Shown here: positions 12,720 to 23,390 of the stretch, in pieces
How the letters are laid out: every line of letters starts with the position of its first letter
How positions within the stretch are numbered: the stretch's first letter is position 1
Assembly (NCBI RefSeq): GCF_021134715.1
Contig: NC_060026.1
Span: 11,585,001-11,649,000 of the forward strand
Source: Daphnia pulex
Taxonomy: Eukaryota > Arthropoda > Branchiopoda > Diplostraca > Daphniidae
Direction of reading: 5' to 3'
DNA: 64,000 nucleotides
Notes under the pieces: model-generated
What the model saw: only the letters and a program-made list of their open reading frames with translations
The model's database searches: none
Told to the model about the DNA's origin: nothing
Program-made: the position numbers and the translations under genes

Positions 12720-13420
12720 ATATATAAATGGGTCATACGTGGTTATCAAGGCTTTACTAGTCAAGCCTATAAGCTGTTGCCGATGTTTCGAAATAATAAG
12801 AAATAAACACAAATTTTATAAGTAGGGATTTTGTCTTCATGCAGGTTTATGCTCAACTTGAGCATATAAACCTGCATGAGATAAGGAAACTGTAGTTGAG
12901 CAGCTCAACTACGGTTTCTTTTTCACATTTTTACTTAATCTCAAAGGAGGTCGTAGACTATGTACAGTTTGAAGTTTTAACCGTAATAATTTATAAGTAT
13001 ATTTCCAATCCCAGTGCTCTAATAATATTCGTTATTATTTGCAAAAATAAAGACGATATTTCATTTTCCTATGATTAATAATTTAAAATTATCAGACGAA
13101 ATATTGATTTACTCAAAGCAAAAGTTCAAACTGTCGTTTATGACGAAGAATGTATGGAGCAAATAAAAAAACAACAACTGCAGAATGATTATAAATAATT
13201 AAATTTATAATTTTTGATTATATAAATAATTAAATAAATAATTTTCAAAATGCGGTTAATCTTTGTATTATTTGTAATTTCAACAATTTGTTCAAAACTT
13301 TTAACCTTGCACACAAATCTGATTGCTGCAATACTACTTATCTATTGTACCGTATACTGCTCAACGTCAAAAGCTAAACGTCGCTCTTAGAAAGCTTAAA
13401 AGCTTAAAGTATGTTTTATT
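12720..13420. repeat. Degenerate copy of C1q-gene upstream region
   Basis: Pieces align in order with the 5' flank of the third C1q gene: 'caagcctataagctgtt' with about 40350, 'aaaggaggtcgtagact' with about 40498, and 'agcttaaagtatgtttt' with about 40777. It sits upstream of the C1q exon relic at 13605-13859. It carries a pair of hairpins absent from the other copies. The 60-residue ORF at 12896-13078 lies inside this DNA and is not supported. Confidence 0.65.
12838..12918. other. Two adjacent hairpins
   Basis: Positions 12838-12878 form a near-perfect inverted repeat (arms of 19 and 21 nt around a single C). Positions 12886-12918 form a second one (15-nt arms, one mismatch, 3-nt loop). Both loops contain GCTCAA-type sequence. 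Confidence 0.6.
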
Positions 13421-13604
13421 ATGTGAGATTAAGTCATAAAAAGGAGCAATAATCGTATTCTGTGAAGATCTACAGAAAATGGATTTTATCGCGAGTGCTT
13501 TCTTTTTCATCAAATGACCTAAAATGGATGGAATATCTGTAGGAGAGAGCGGAGTTAGATAAGACAGAAGGGCTTTTCGGTTTTTGGTATTTTCCTTATT
13601 ACAA

Positions 13605-13859
13605 TGATCAAAGAGATTTTGGTTTAAAAGTTTCTCTATATTTAAACTGCGAGCGAATTTGGTTTGGTTCGGTTTAAGATTCAAACATCGATTCTTTTCA
13701 AGGATTCCTGTGATCTTCCAGTCAAACTTGAAAAAGGGCGATACGGTCTGGGTACCAATTTCTTATCTTTCCCCGGGAGCGGATTGACGACTATTTCCAC
13801 CACACCCATTTTACTGGTTTCATATTGGAGGAGGAAATTGTCGACTCCCTTTGAATTGT
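13605..13859 (+). pseudogene. Relic of the terminal C1q exon
   Basis: The nucleotide sequence follows the last exon of the three C1q genes (compare 28600-28860 and 38825-39078) from the 'ggtttaaaagtttctctat' block to the terminal 'gtcgactccctttgaattg'. Several small deletions, one of them removing the segment that encodes the conserved AYLHDDN region, put the C1q frame out of register. The upstream exons are absent. It lies downstream of DNA matching C1q promoter-side flanks, so an internal deletion of a whole gene copy is likely. Confidence 0.85.
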
Positions 13860-15059
13860 GTAGGCACGTCGTGTAGACAAATCGTCGTTGATTCGTCGGG
13901 AAACTTTTATGTGTTTTAATAAATATCTTATATTGAACTCACAACACGTTTTTTATTGTACAATGTATATCAACATTTTTTTTCGTCGAATATTAGTTTA
14001 AATCAAATAATTGATTACATATTTGAGGAACAAATATTTATTTCACAAAACGTAAATTGGACATAAATTGTCTTATAATAGGTAGAACTATCCGTATTCC
14101 GTCATAAGAAACCGCGTTAAAAATGGTGGTTACCATGGTCAGATTTTTTGTAAAGGGCTGTTCTACATAACTACCAGATCACGACAACGCAACATCCTAT
14201 GGATTGTTTATCTTGCTGTTTTTATAGGTTAAAAAATGCAATTTAAATTACACATTTAGACGCGTGCATAGCTTAAATATGTACTATTTCAGGTTCTGAG
14301 CAGCAGTGTTTAGTAACATTAAAAAACACAAAGAAAAAATTTCATGAAAATATTGTTTCTTGAAATGAAAATTTCTTATTGGCACTAAATTGAAAATAGC
14401 TGACAAAACTTTCCGTGGCATGCGTCCTGCCCCTAGCGACAAGCCCAAGAATCACCGGTGGAGAGGATGGAGGGGAAATTGCGGCCTTCACTTCGTAGAT
14501 CGTAGTAATCTCGGACACCATATGTCATATAATTTTTTACAGTGGATTTAGCAGAAATTACTAACAGGGCGTAACAGGGGCGTGTTTAAACAGAAAAAAG
14601 CTATGATGGCTGAAGCGGCAGACATCTTGACTTAGATATCCCGTGACACATGTTTACATTGGTATTGGCCTCTCAAAAGATATGCATTTCAAAGGGAATT
14701 ATTTTTAGTTTGGCAACATCTAATAGGGTCGTTGTATGAAATTTGGATTTCTTTCAAAAATAGATGGTTAGAATCAGTTTTTTATGCTAATTATCACGGT
14801 ATTTTTTAATATTTCCAAAATGAACCTAAACTATGTGTATTTCTAATTCAAAGTTCAAATAAGTGCCTCCCATTTCAAAAAGGGCCCTCAGCCATTTTTA
14901 GGGGCGTATCTTAATTTCTGATCCATTAGTAGACGACGCCGCCGAAATAATCAAATTCACCCTTTCGTACTGCCTACGGCTGGCTACAACCCTCTTTCGC
15001 CCTTAGATCCTAAAGGCGAAATACGAAAAGGGTGATTTTGGTGATCTTTTTATAATTTT
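13860..15059. other. Gene-free AT-rich spacer
   Basis: No gene was recognised. An imperfect inverted repeat is visible at about 14951-15050, where 'caccctttcgta' is mirrored by 'tacgaaaagggtg'. Confidence 0.45.
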
Positions 15060-15538
15060 TTTAAATCTTTTTTATTATTTTCATATCCCAAAACCTATTT
15101 GTCACCATTTCCCAAAATACCTCATAGACTTTTTGGTTTTTGGTTAAATTTTAAATACAGACGCATTTTTGATACTTTTATAAATATTTTTATAAAACAC
15201 GGATAGCTTTTTGATAAGGTTTTCTTTCTAGTTTAAGGTGGTATTTTTATTTTATAAAAAGTGTGTTCCGAAGTATGGTAAAGCCATCTGTTGCCAGGTA
15301 AACGACCCAAAAACATCGAAAAAAAGTCATTTTACTTTTTTTATAGTAACTCCACTTTATATACTCAATATAATGAATAAAATGGCAGTAGGGGAGACTG
15401 GAGTATGCCGGGACACCGGGTTAAGAGGGACAGTAGGGGGAAAATAGAAGATTTTAATAAAATTCAAAAGATTTTTAGTATGTTATTTAGATACATGCCA
15501 TATAAATTGGCATGTATCTAAAGCCTACATGTACCATA
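15060..15538. mobile_element. Mosaic of MITE A and MITE B pieces
   Basis: Positions 15060-15390 resemble the interior of MITE family A, including the 'ttttataaaaagtgtgttcc' stretch. Positions 15391-15538 start with a family B terminus (TA then GGGGAGACTGGAGTATGCCG) in the orientation of that family's right end. The interval contains a perfect hairpin at 15489-15519. Family B element 15539-16397 inserted at the right edge. Confidence 0.6.
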
Positions 15539-16397
15539 GGGGAGACTGGAGTAAGACGGGACGGTTTTAGTTTGCCCCCTATATCTCCCAAACTAATCAT
15601 TTAATTTCTTTAAATTTTTTTTTATGTATTCCTTATTGTAATGTACCCCCCATATTTTTTGTATAATTAAATAATGAACCATTTCCCCATAAAAGACCTT
15701 TAAAGTTTACTCAGATTTATGGGAGGAGCCTATTTTTGGGGGTAAATGGGGACACTGGGGTGGGTGGTGAGGGACGTCCTCCGTTTTCGCCTTAAAATTC
15801 ATTAATAAAATTGAAAAAAAATTGAAAAAGTGTTCCACTGCATATACTCTTTCAGTTTATAATTGTTTCAAATTGATTATTGAGTTAATGAACCTTTTTT
15901 CTTATATATACAAAAACCCTTATGGAGCAGTAGGACATCCTGCGTTGCTAGGTCAGGAAATCGAGCCTCTTAAAAATGCTGTACGCTGATTGGTCCGTAA
16001 CTGTCCCAAATTAGCCAAAAACAGCTGTCCCGATTTCCCGGTTTAGACACTTTTTTAAAAAAGCTAATACTGTCTAAAGTAATTGATCTAAAATTCTAAT
16101 TTTTGTTCCTACCGATCAAGAAATGATTTATCTTCATTTCAATATTAAATTTACATGCCATTAGCGTTTATTTGGTTCTATAAACATAAAATGGCGGAGA
16201 CAAAAATAACTAAAAAAAAACCGTTTTTTTTTCCATAACTCATACAGTTATTGTCAAAACTCAACCAAATTTCATGCCAAAGTAGAATATACGTATTGAA
16301 ATAACACACTAAAATTTTTCTTAATTTTATTAATATCTACTATTTTTCCCCCTACTGTCCCTTTTGACCCGGTGTCCCGGTATACTCCAGTCTCCCC
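15539..16397. mobile_element. MITE family B, full copy
   Basis: Flanked by TA (15537-15538 and 16398-16399), with inverted ends GGGGAGACTGGAGT and ACTCCAGTCTCCCC. No coding capacity was seen. Related copies lie at 8731-9549 (truncated) and 11930-12060 (fragment, inverted). Confidence 0.8.
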
Positions 16398-16521
16398 TAC
16401 CTATAATTTTATTTTTTTCTGAATTCTTCTACAAGATTCCTTCGGTAATGTCCTTCGGGAATTTTTTTAAACGTTAAAGAGACAGAAAATCAAGGTTAAA
16501 TAGTAGAAAGTAAATAGTATA

Positions 16522-17552
16522 CAGTCTCCTCCATAAGTATGGGATCACCCCGCGCCGTTCCATAAGGCGGCGTGTATTTTTCTAGTTGGTTTTTCGGGTG
16601 GTAGAAAGTGAAAAAATGACATAAATTCACAAAACTTGGAATTTATGTCATTTTACCTCTTTTGTTTTGTCTGAATTTTTTTCAGATTTTTTCGTTCATG
16701 GGATAGGCCTCTAAAAGTGGCTCCGAAAGTATCGGATCACTCCGACGCCAACCATGTTATCTTATGACCCGAACTTGTTTTTCACATAGCTTTTTATATA
16801 TTTAATTTTTAAGAAGGAATTTTTATTTTCAAACCGTGTATACACTACCCTTTCATAAACTAACTGTGAGTTTTGCATAATGATCCGAATTTTTTTCGAA
16901 TTTTCCCAGATTTATTCGTTTCCCAAGTTTCTGAAATCAGAGACTGCAGAAGACTTCATTTATGGTTTACAACCTCTATCAGCTGGCGTAGGCAGGAAAA
17001 TTAGTGTCGTTTTTATACGCCCCTTAAGTAAAAAAGGTAGCAGAGCGCCAGTGGTGTATAGAAACGACACTAATTTTCCTGCCTACGCCAGCTGATAGAG
17101 GTTGTAAACCATAAATGAAGTCTTCTGCAGTCTCTGATTTCAGAAACTTGGGAAACGAATAAATCTGGGAAAATTCGAAAAAAATTCGGATCATTATGCA
17201 AAACTCACAGTTAGTTTATGAAAGGGTAGTGTATACACGGTTTGAAAATAAAAATTCCTTCTTAAAAATTAAATATATAAAAAGCTATGTGAAAAACAAG
17301 TTCGGGTCATAAGATAACATGGTTGGCGTCGGAGTGATCCGATACTTTCGGAGCCACTTTTAGAGGCCTATCCCATGAACGAAAAAATCTGAAAAAAATT
17401 CAGACAAAACAAAAGAGGTAAAATGACATAAATTCCAAGTTTTGTGAATTTATGTCATTTTTTCACTTTTTACCACCCGAAAAACCAACTAGAAAAATAC
17501 ACGCCGCCTTATGGAACGGCGCGGGGTGATCCCATACTTATGGAGGGGACTG
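16522..17552. mobile_element. Foldback MITE with 492-bp near-perfect arms, TA target site
   Basis: The left arm (16522-17013) and right arm (17061-17552) are reverse complements with only a few mismatches seen by eye, around a 47-bp loop. The ends read CAGTCTCCTCCATAAG and its inverse, flanked by TA. The uninterrupted R1 copy has a single TA at this point, so this is a true insertion. The arms contain no transposase. A TA duplication with CAGT termini fits Tc1/mariner-type mobilisation. The arm identity suggests a recent insertion. Confidence 0.9.
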
Positions 17553-17851
17553 TACATACTATTATGTTTGGAAAATTCTGTTTCCCATTATTCTTTTAAA
17601 TGATTTGATTCTTATTAACTAATTGACTAATAATCTGTCAATATTATGAGTGGTGCGACTTAGGTGTGGCGGAGGCTTCGCCCCGCCACCCCACGTCGCA
17701 CTTCATGTTTAGATTAAGTTAAAGTAACACTTATTACTATAGTAACAATACAGTTATATCATGCGGTCATATGTTGCATTACATGAGTCTTGGCTAATAG
17801 ATAGCAAGCTACCATCATAAGCATTTTTCCCTTCTAATAATATTACAATGT

Positions 17852-17906
17852 TGGTCTAATGGTCATCAACCCAGGCTGCCATTCGCATGGTTCGCGGTTC
17901 GAATCT
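17852..17906 (+). repeat. tRNA-derived SINE-like head in interrupted R1
   Basis: A box TGGTCTAATGG and consensus B box GGTTCGAATCT are spaced 44 bp start to start, as in tRNA genes. The surrounding sequence does not fold into a tRNA that could be recognised, so a SINE origin is preferred. The other R1 copy has one substitution in its B box. Confidence 0.6.
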
Positions 17907-18624
17907 CGATCAAGTCGGAAAGGAAAACTTAGTTGGTAATTTTAAAAAAATTCATCTTAATAAGATTTCGGAGGTAAATGGAAGTGGAAGATCGGTGGTA
18001 ACTCTTCGCGACCGCAAGAAGATCTTGATGACCGAGGAAAGGACAGAGGAAGAAGGGAGAGATGACCCAGAGCTTCAAAATGAATATAATCTAACATTTT
18101 TAAAATGTCCCTCAACTTCTTGGTTGATGACTAACTGTTAAAAAGGAGGCATAGACATTTTACTTGGACAACCAAATTTATTAAAATCAAGAAAAAAAAT
18201 AGTAAACAAAAAGAGGTAATAATAAAACAAAAAGGGTTAAAAAAATAAGAGTGGGAAAATACAAAGTAAAAAGAAGAATAAAGACGAAATCGAAATCGAA
18301 CATAAAAACCAAATCAATAATTAATACTCTCCACTCCCATACCAGAAAACTTGTCTTGCTAGGGAAGATCCAAACTTTTTTTTTCTTTTTGTTTACACTG
18401 CTGAGCATGCACTGACAGTTGGAAGGTTACGCAAAAAAAGTGAATTCACTAACTAGGATTCGGCAACCAGCTAGGTAACAATTACGCAAATTAAATTTCT
18501 AAAACAGTAATAAAAACAAATGAAAACCCCGTTACGCAATGTATCAACTTTTGACAGAATTATGTAGAAAATTTGGTGACGATTGGTCATTCAGGGAAGA
18601 AACGTTTAAAGGATTACAAAATGG

Positions 18625-19116
18625 CAGGGTTGTTAATATCGCAAAAAATAAGTATTTCCGATTGCGATAGCGATATTGGTGTTTTTTTATTGCCGACTAT
18701 CGAACGATGAAGTTTCAAAAAAGTATCGGTGCGATAATCGCCGATAGTCGCCGATACTTTTTACAACGTTGCAAAATTTCAAAAAAATTTATAAAATATT
18801 TTTCTGCATATTTTTTTTCAAAAGCAGAAAAACTATATTAACAATATCCCTTGTTTTCCAGCTCGGACGTGGTATTAAAAAAACTTGGATGGGCGAATAC
18901 ACCACTGTAGTGCTCATCCATTTTCAGCTTTAACTTAATGCTACTTTTAAGCAGTATGCAGTTTTAAAAAAACTATCGCTATCGCGTCATCAGCGATGAA
19001 AACGCGATTATCGATCGATACTCATTTTGAAACCTATCGCGCGATAATCGCTCGAACAAAAAATTTCATTTCCGATGACGATTTCATCGTTCATCGCGGC
19101 GATATTAACAACCCTG
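18625..19116. mobile_element. hAT-type MITE with 8-bp TSD
   Basis: The termini are CAGGGTTGTTAATATCGC and its inverse. CAAAATGG is duplicated on both sides (18617-18624 and 19117-19124), and the empty site with a single CAAAATGG is preserved at 6865-6872. The interior is rich in ATCGCGAT-like short palindromes. The 492-bp element has no coding capacity. An 8-bp duplication and CAGGG-type ends fit the hAT superfamily. Confidence 0.9.
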
Positions 19117-19228
19117 CAAAATGGACATTAAACCCTCTGAATTTCACTACTAGCTACTACTACCCTATCCCCTATACCCCACACCCTATATTGTTAAGGA
19201 CCTTCGTATATAAATATACCTCAGAGAT

Positions 19229-19283
19229 AAAAAACATTTGGCAACGTAAAAAAAAAGTGTCCCACATAGCCCCGGTCTCCCCT
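19229..19283. mobile_element. MITE family A terminal fragment
   Basis: It ends GTCCCACATAGCCCCGGTCT then CCCCTA. It matches the inverted left end of the element at 20692-21454, including the 'tttggcaacgtaaa' segment. Confidence 0.7.
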
Positions 19284-19349
19284 ATGTTGATTCGTTGGGA
19301 ATGAATACCACAAAAATTCATCCAAAAATACAAAAAGAAAAATTTAGTT

Positions 19350-19550
19350 CATCGAATATGTGTTCGTCCTGTTATCCACCTGTTGCCCACCCACACGCCC
19401 GCTTCGTGTTGGGCAAACTTTTTTCTTGTTCGTTTTTAAATTTATCTTCTCTACACTTCAATTGTGTTATATGGACCAGATGATTGACGAGTTAATCTTA
19501 TTTGTTTTCAGCTACGAAACAATCAGAAATGATCATAGAAATTACAAGCC
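19350..19550. repeat. Copy of C1q-gene upstream block
   Basis: It aligns with 40195-40400 and, more loosely, with 36088-36250 and 10535-10700. The shared landmarks are 'cacctgttgcccacccacacg' type sequence and 'aaacaatcagaaat'. This is upstream DNA of the first C1q gene (23391), pushed several kb away by intervening repeats. Confidence 0.65.
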
Positions 19551-19559
19551 ATTGCCTTA

Positions 19560-20689
19560 CCTCCATATGGAGCATTTAGACATCCTGCGTTGCGCATTCT
19601 CCGCAAATGCGCCAAATCAAATTTGTGTCAAAGTTGGTCTGTGTCACCTACAGCAGGAGTATGGAGAGCTGGTCCCCAATGACAGTGTTACGGGAAGCAA
19701 CTTTTTTACTAACGACTTTTGCATGGAGGCATAGGGAGGTCTCTCCGACGGTGGCGCCATCTAGGCTCTCGCGGCATATGGACATACCGAGAGACCTTTT
19801 AGTAAAAAAGCGGACAACCCCTTATGGGAAATTTAACATGGAGACTGGAAACCATCTCTCCATGCCCATGCCTTCAGCGTCTTATGGAGAAACCAACTTC
19901 TTCTCGTAAAAAAAAATTTCTGATCTATTATCATGATTTCCCCTCCTTTTTCTCCTAACAGTGAATACTTTATGCATTTCTTTATTACCTAATTTTTATT
20001 TCGAGCCCCAATTCAATCTAGTTAATTTTTATTTAATTTTTGTTTGTGACTGGTTTTGTTGTTGTCTCGTGTAGCAGAAGAATTTAGTTCGTAGTATTGG
20101 TTGATTCTGTCTAGAAACGTCTAGAACAAGTCTAGAAACGATGATTCAAAAGTGTTTTCTGCTTTAAAATATTTTTTTACTCGATAAAAAATCGATCAAG
20201 CAATATCTAAGATTCCCCTCTCCATCTGGTATAAAAATTATCCAGTCCTCCCCAAACATCATTCGTTAAGTTTCTTCATGTTAAGTAATTTTTAGAAATT
20301 TAATCTACGCAACAATAGATGTTCTATTGATAACATATTTAGATAAATTTTTTAAACCATAATAACTAGAAACTTTTAGTGGAATAAACCGTGTCCAGTA
20401 TGGGACATCATCTGTCCAGTTTACCCTACATTTTCCCTCAACAACCATTTTTCCCCTATTTTTGAAATTCATTAACTCGTAAACTATAAAACGAATGGCG
20501 ATGTTATATAAACAACGCTCTTTGCACTAATCTAATTTATTTCAACATAACATTGTTAAAAACTGAATTATAGACACAACAAAGTTTTAGTCCTATATAT
20601 GACCCCGCTCTCCCCTAATTATTTTTTACAAATTCCCAAAATGAATTGATTAAAAAAATATATAATAATTTGAAAGCATTTTTACTGTG
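19560..20689. other. Gene-free stretch with repeat traces
   Basis: A short block around 'catcctgcgttgc' (about 19580) matches MITE family B. An end-like phrase 'cgctctcccctaa' occurs near 20606. ORFs of 100-124 residues here overlap each other and show no recognisable domain. Confidence 0.45.
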
Positions 20690-20691
20690 TA

Positions 20692-21454
20692 GGGGAGACC
20701 GGGGCTATGTGGGACACTTTTTTCTTTACGCTGCCAATTTTTTAAATAGAAGAATTCAGTTAAAATAAAAGTATTGGAGTGATTCCCATGCATTTCTCTA
20801 CATTAGGTTATTTTTTCATATTTTTTCGTTAAACTATGTAATAGTTATTTAATTAAATGTAAAGAGGAAAAAATGAAGGAAAAAAAATTTTAGGGTTAAA
20901 CGGAACAGAGCCAGGGGCAAAACGGAACACCATTTTTCTCTGCAACGGATGGATTAAATTTATTGAAAGACGCACTTGAAAAGGGAATTCATTTCTCTTT
21001 CAGATTTACTGTAATTTTATTCATTCTATTGAGTTTAAGTGGAGATATAATCAAAAAAGTAAAGATGTCTGTACCATTTAACCCGGATCCAAACAACATC
21101 AAATAAACTAAATTATCAAATACTTAGAAACACATTTGTTATAAAATAAAAATACTATCTTAAACTAGAAAGAAAACCCTATCAAATAGCCATCTGGGTT
21201 TTTATAAAAATATTTATAGAAATATAAAAAAAAATTGAAAACTAAACGTCCAAAAAAAATTTCCGATTCCCATTTTTTTGTTTTTCCCAAAAAACTCACA
21301 AAATTAATCAGAAATTCAGGAAAAAAAGTTTAGAGGATAAATAAAACATAATTTAAAATACGCTGTATTTATTTCAGAATTTTTTAACAAAAATTACATA
21401 CCAAAACTGCCCTGTACATTTTAGCCCCGTATCCCACATAGCCCCGGTCTCCCC
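20692..21454. mobile_element. MITE family A, full copy, inverted
   Basis: TA-flanked element with ends GGGGAGACCGGGGCTATGTG and its inverse. Its internal sequence runs opposite to 4864-5698. Non-coding. Confidence 0.8.
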
Positions 21455-21456
21455 TA

Positions 21457-23280
21457 TCGGTGGATGGTATTGGTGTTTTGGTGTATTGGTGTATGTGAGG
21501 TTGATGTACCTTATTTGCTCGTTTCTTCATTTTTTATCGCTTTTATTTACTTAACTCTGCCTTTCAACATCAATTACTAATTTACCAGCGATATTGCAAA
21601 CGTTACGCAACCCTACTGCCTAACGCTCAATGAAGTGAAAAGTGCCAGTAACTTAAGTGATCACTGATCAGTCCTCTATCATATGACAACGCTTAATTTT
21701 ACAACAAGGGGGGGGGGACTGTTCCCACTTTGTATACCGTCCCATGTTATACAGTGGCCTTAAAAATAGAAATAATAGAAATAAATTTTTATTTTTATAG
21801 GCTATGTTTGTTTTGATTGTCCACACATGGTGTAAAAATTTGAAACACCTATGGCTAAATTTTTACGAGTTATCAAAAAAATATAAAAACAGATATGAAA
21901 ATTTCGCAAATATGATGATGCTATCATATGCAATTTTATGTAAGCCAAAAAGCCAAGATACGCTGTGTGGCTGATGCGCCCTTAACAAAGGGGTCTTAGT
22001 ATATTATTGAATATCTCTTATTTATTGTAAATAAAACAAACTAAACAGGCTTAAAGAGGAGATAACGTAGAATATTTTCCATATTTTTTTATAATTTTAA
22101 AGCGGGAAAGCCGATATTTTATTCAAAAATCAAGGTAGGACGGCCCAATTTTAAGACGAAAAACTTATTTTATTTTTCATTCCTCAACCGTTCGTCGTAC
22201 TACCATGAAATTTGTTTTTAAGCTGCATTACTAACATCTACATCTCCTGATTTTTTCAATAGTTTATTGCAATTTTAACCCATCAAGAAATCAATTGAGC
22301 CAACAGACCCGAACACCAGATTGCCCCACTCTCCTCTAAAGTCAAAACGTCAATAAAAAAATGGATCAAAATCGACTTGAAAGAAAACCATAGGCCTACG
22401 TAAAAGATCGGTATCAGTTAACCCCCCCCCCTTTTCTTTGCATCCACTATGAAAAACTTCATGTATAAGAAAACTTATTTATTTAACAACACTTCTTAAA
22501 GAAATTATATGTTTTAATTGTTCCTTACCTTAATAGCTATCGGCTCATTTTTTTTTGTTAATTTTAAAATGGACCCTTTCCCATTTTCCGAAAGCCTACC
22601 GTCTGAAGTGGGATAGGTGTCTGTTCAAAGTCACATCAATACCGCAAAATTGGAGAAAAATTCACGCTCAACCGCTGATCCGAAAATTTTGAAATGTTTA
22701 CAGTAGAATATAAACATGACTGAGAACACACAGTATTTTTTCATTAAAATTGGCGAGGTTCCGCGACAAAAAAAAATCGAATAACCATAGAATACAGTGC
22801 TTAATAACTAGAAAAGAGCGACTTGCTCCTGGGTCTTCTAGCCCCACTCTCCCTAATCTTAACAAAAACATCTTATCTCGAGGCAAATTTTGTGTTCCTT
22901 TTTTTTAAAAGCCTAGCGGAGATTTAAAATATGGAAAAATAAAGAAGTGGAGGCTCAATAACAAATAACGCGCCAACTATGCCAAGTCTCCCCTACGAAA
23001 AATAATTCATTTTTTTTACGAAAACTTGAACGAAATCCAAAATTCATTTTTAGGACCGCCGCAAAAATAACATTTTCTTATAACGTTGCATCGCGCGTTC
23101 CCAAACTTTCGATAGGTTGTATGAAAAGAAGTTTAAACGAAGCACTGGTAAAAAGTAGGCCTACACTTATTTTTTTTTATCTATTGCACAACAGCAACAG
23201 TCAAATGGCTGTCATAAACATGTTTAAAAAGGTTTTTTATTTTATTTTTGAACATTAGAACCCATCCAAGATAACCCTGC
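21457..23280. other. Gene-free AT-rich upstream region
   Basis: No gene was seen. Several 'ctctcccctaa' or 'ccccactctcc' phrases (near 22328, 22842 and 22990) hint at degraded MITE ends. A G-run occurs at 21708-21718 and a C-run near 22422. Confidence 0.45.
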
Positions 23281-23330
23281 TATATAAAATCGGCAGATAA
23301 CCACACATGGGATTTTAGGTCTGAAATGAC

Positions 23331-23338
23331 TATAAATT
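23331..23338 (+). promoter_or_regulatory. TATA box of the first C1q gene
   Basis: TATAAATT lies 60 bp before the ATG, within the phrase TCTGAAATGACTATAAATTG. The same phrase, with one to three changes, precedes the other two C1q genes. A second TATA-like site is at 23281-23288. Confidence 0.6.
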
Positions 23339-23390
23339 GATGCGCATCGCCCACTATTAAAGGCAGTTGAATCAGAAGAAACAGATTAAA

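Larger units (their letters stand above)
16431..19228. repeat. Dispersed repeat R1 interrupted by two transposons
   Basis: This is the same repeat as 5711-6978, from 'acaagattccttcggtaatg' to the 'atacctcag' end. It is split by the foldback element 16522-17552 and the hAT-type MITE 18625-19116. Comparison with the uninterrupted copy gives the exact empty sites for both insertions. The 84-residue ORF at 17887-18141 belongs to the repeat and is not supported as a gene. Confidence 0.9.

Noticed and set aside
17852-17925. A functional tRNA gene
   Set aside because: A and B boxes are present, but no cloverleaf with a plausible anticodon arm and acceptor stem was found. The sequence is part of a dispersed repeat with a second copy.
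1-21454. CRISPR arrays or prokaryotic islands suggested by short repeats
   Set aside because: The repeats are minisatellites or transposon ends without regular spacers. Introns and gene content are eukaryotic throughout.
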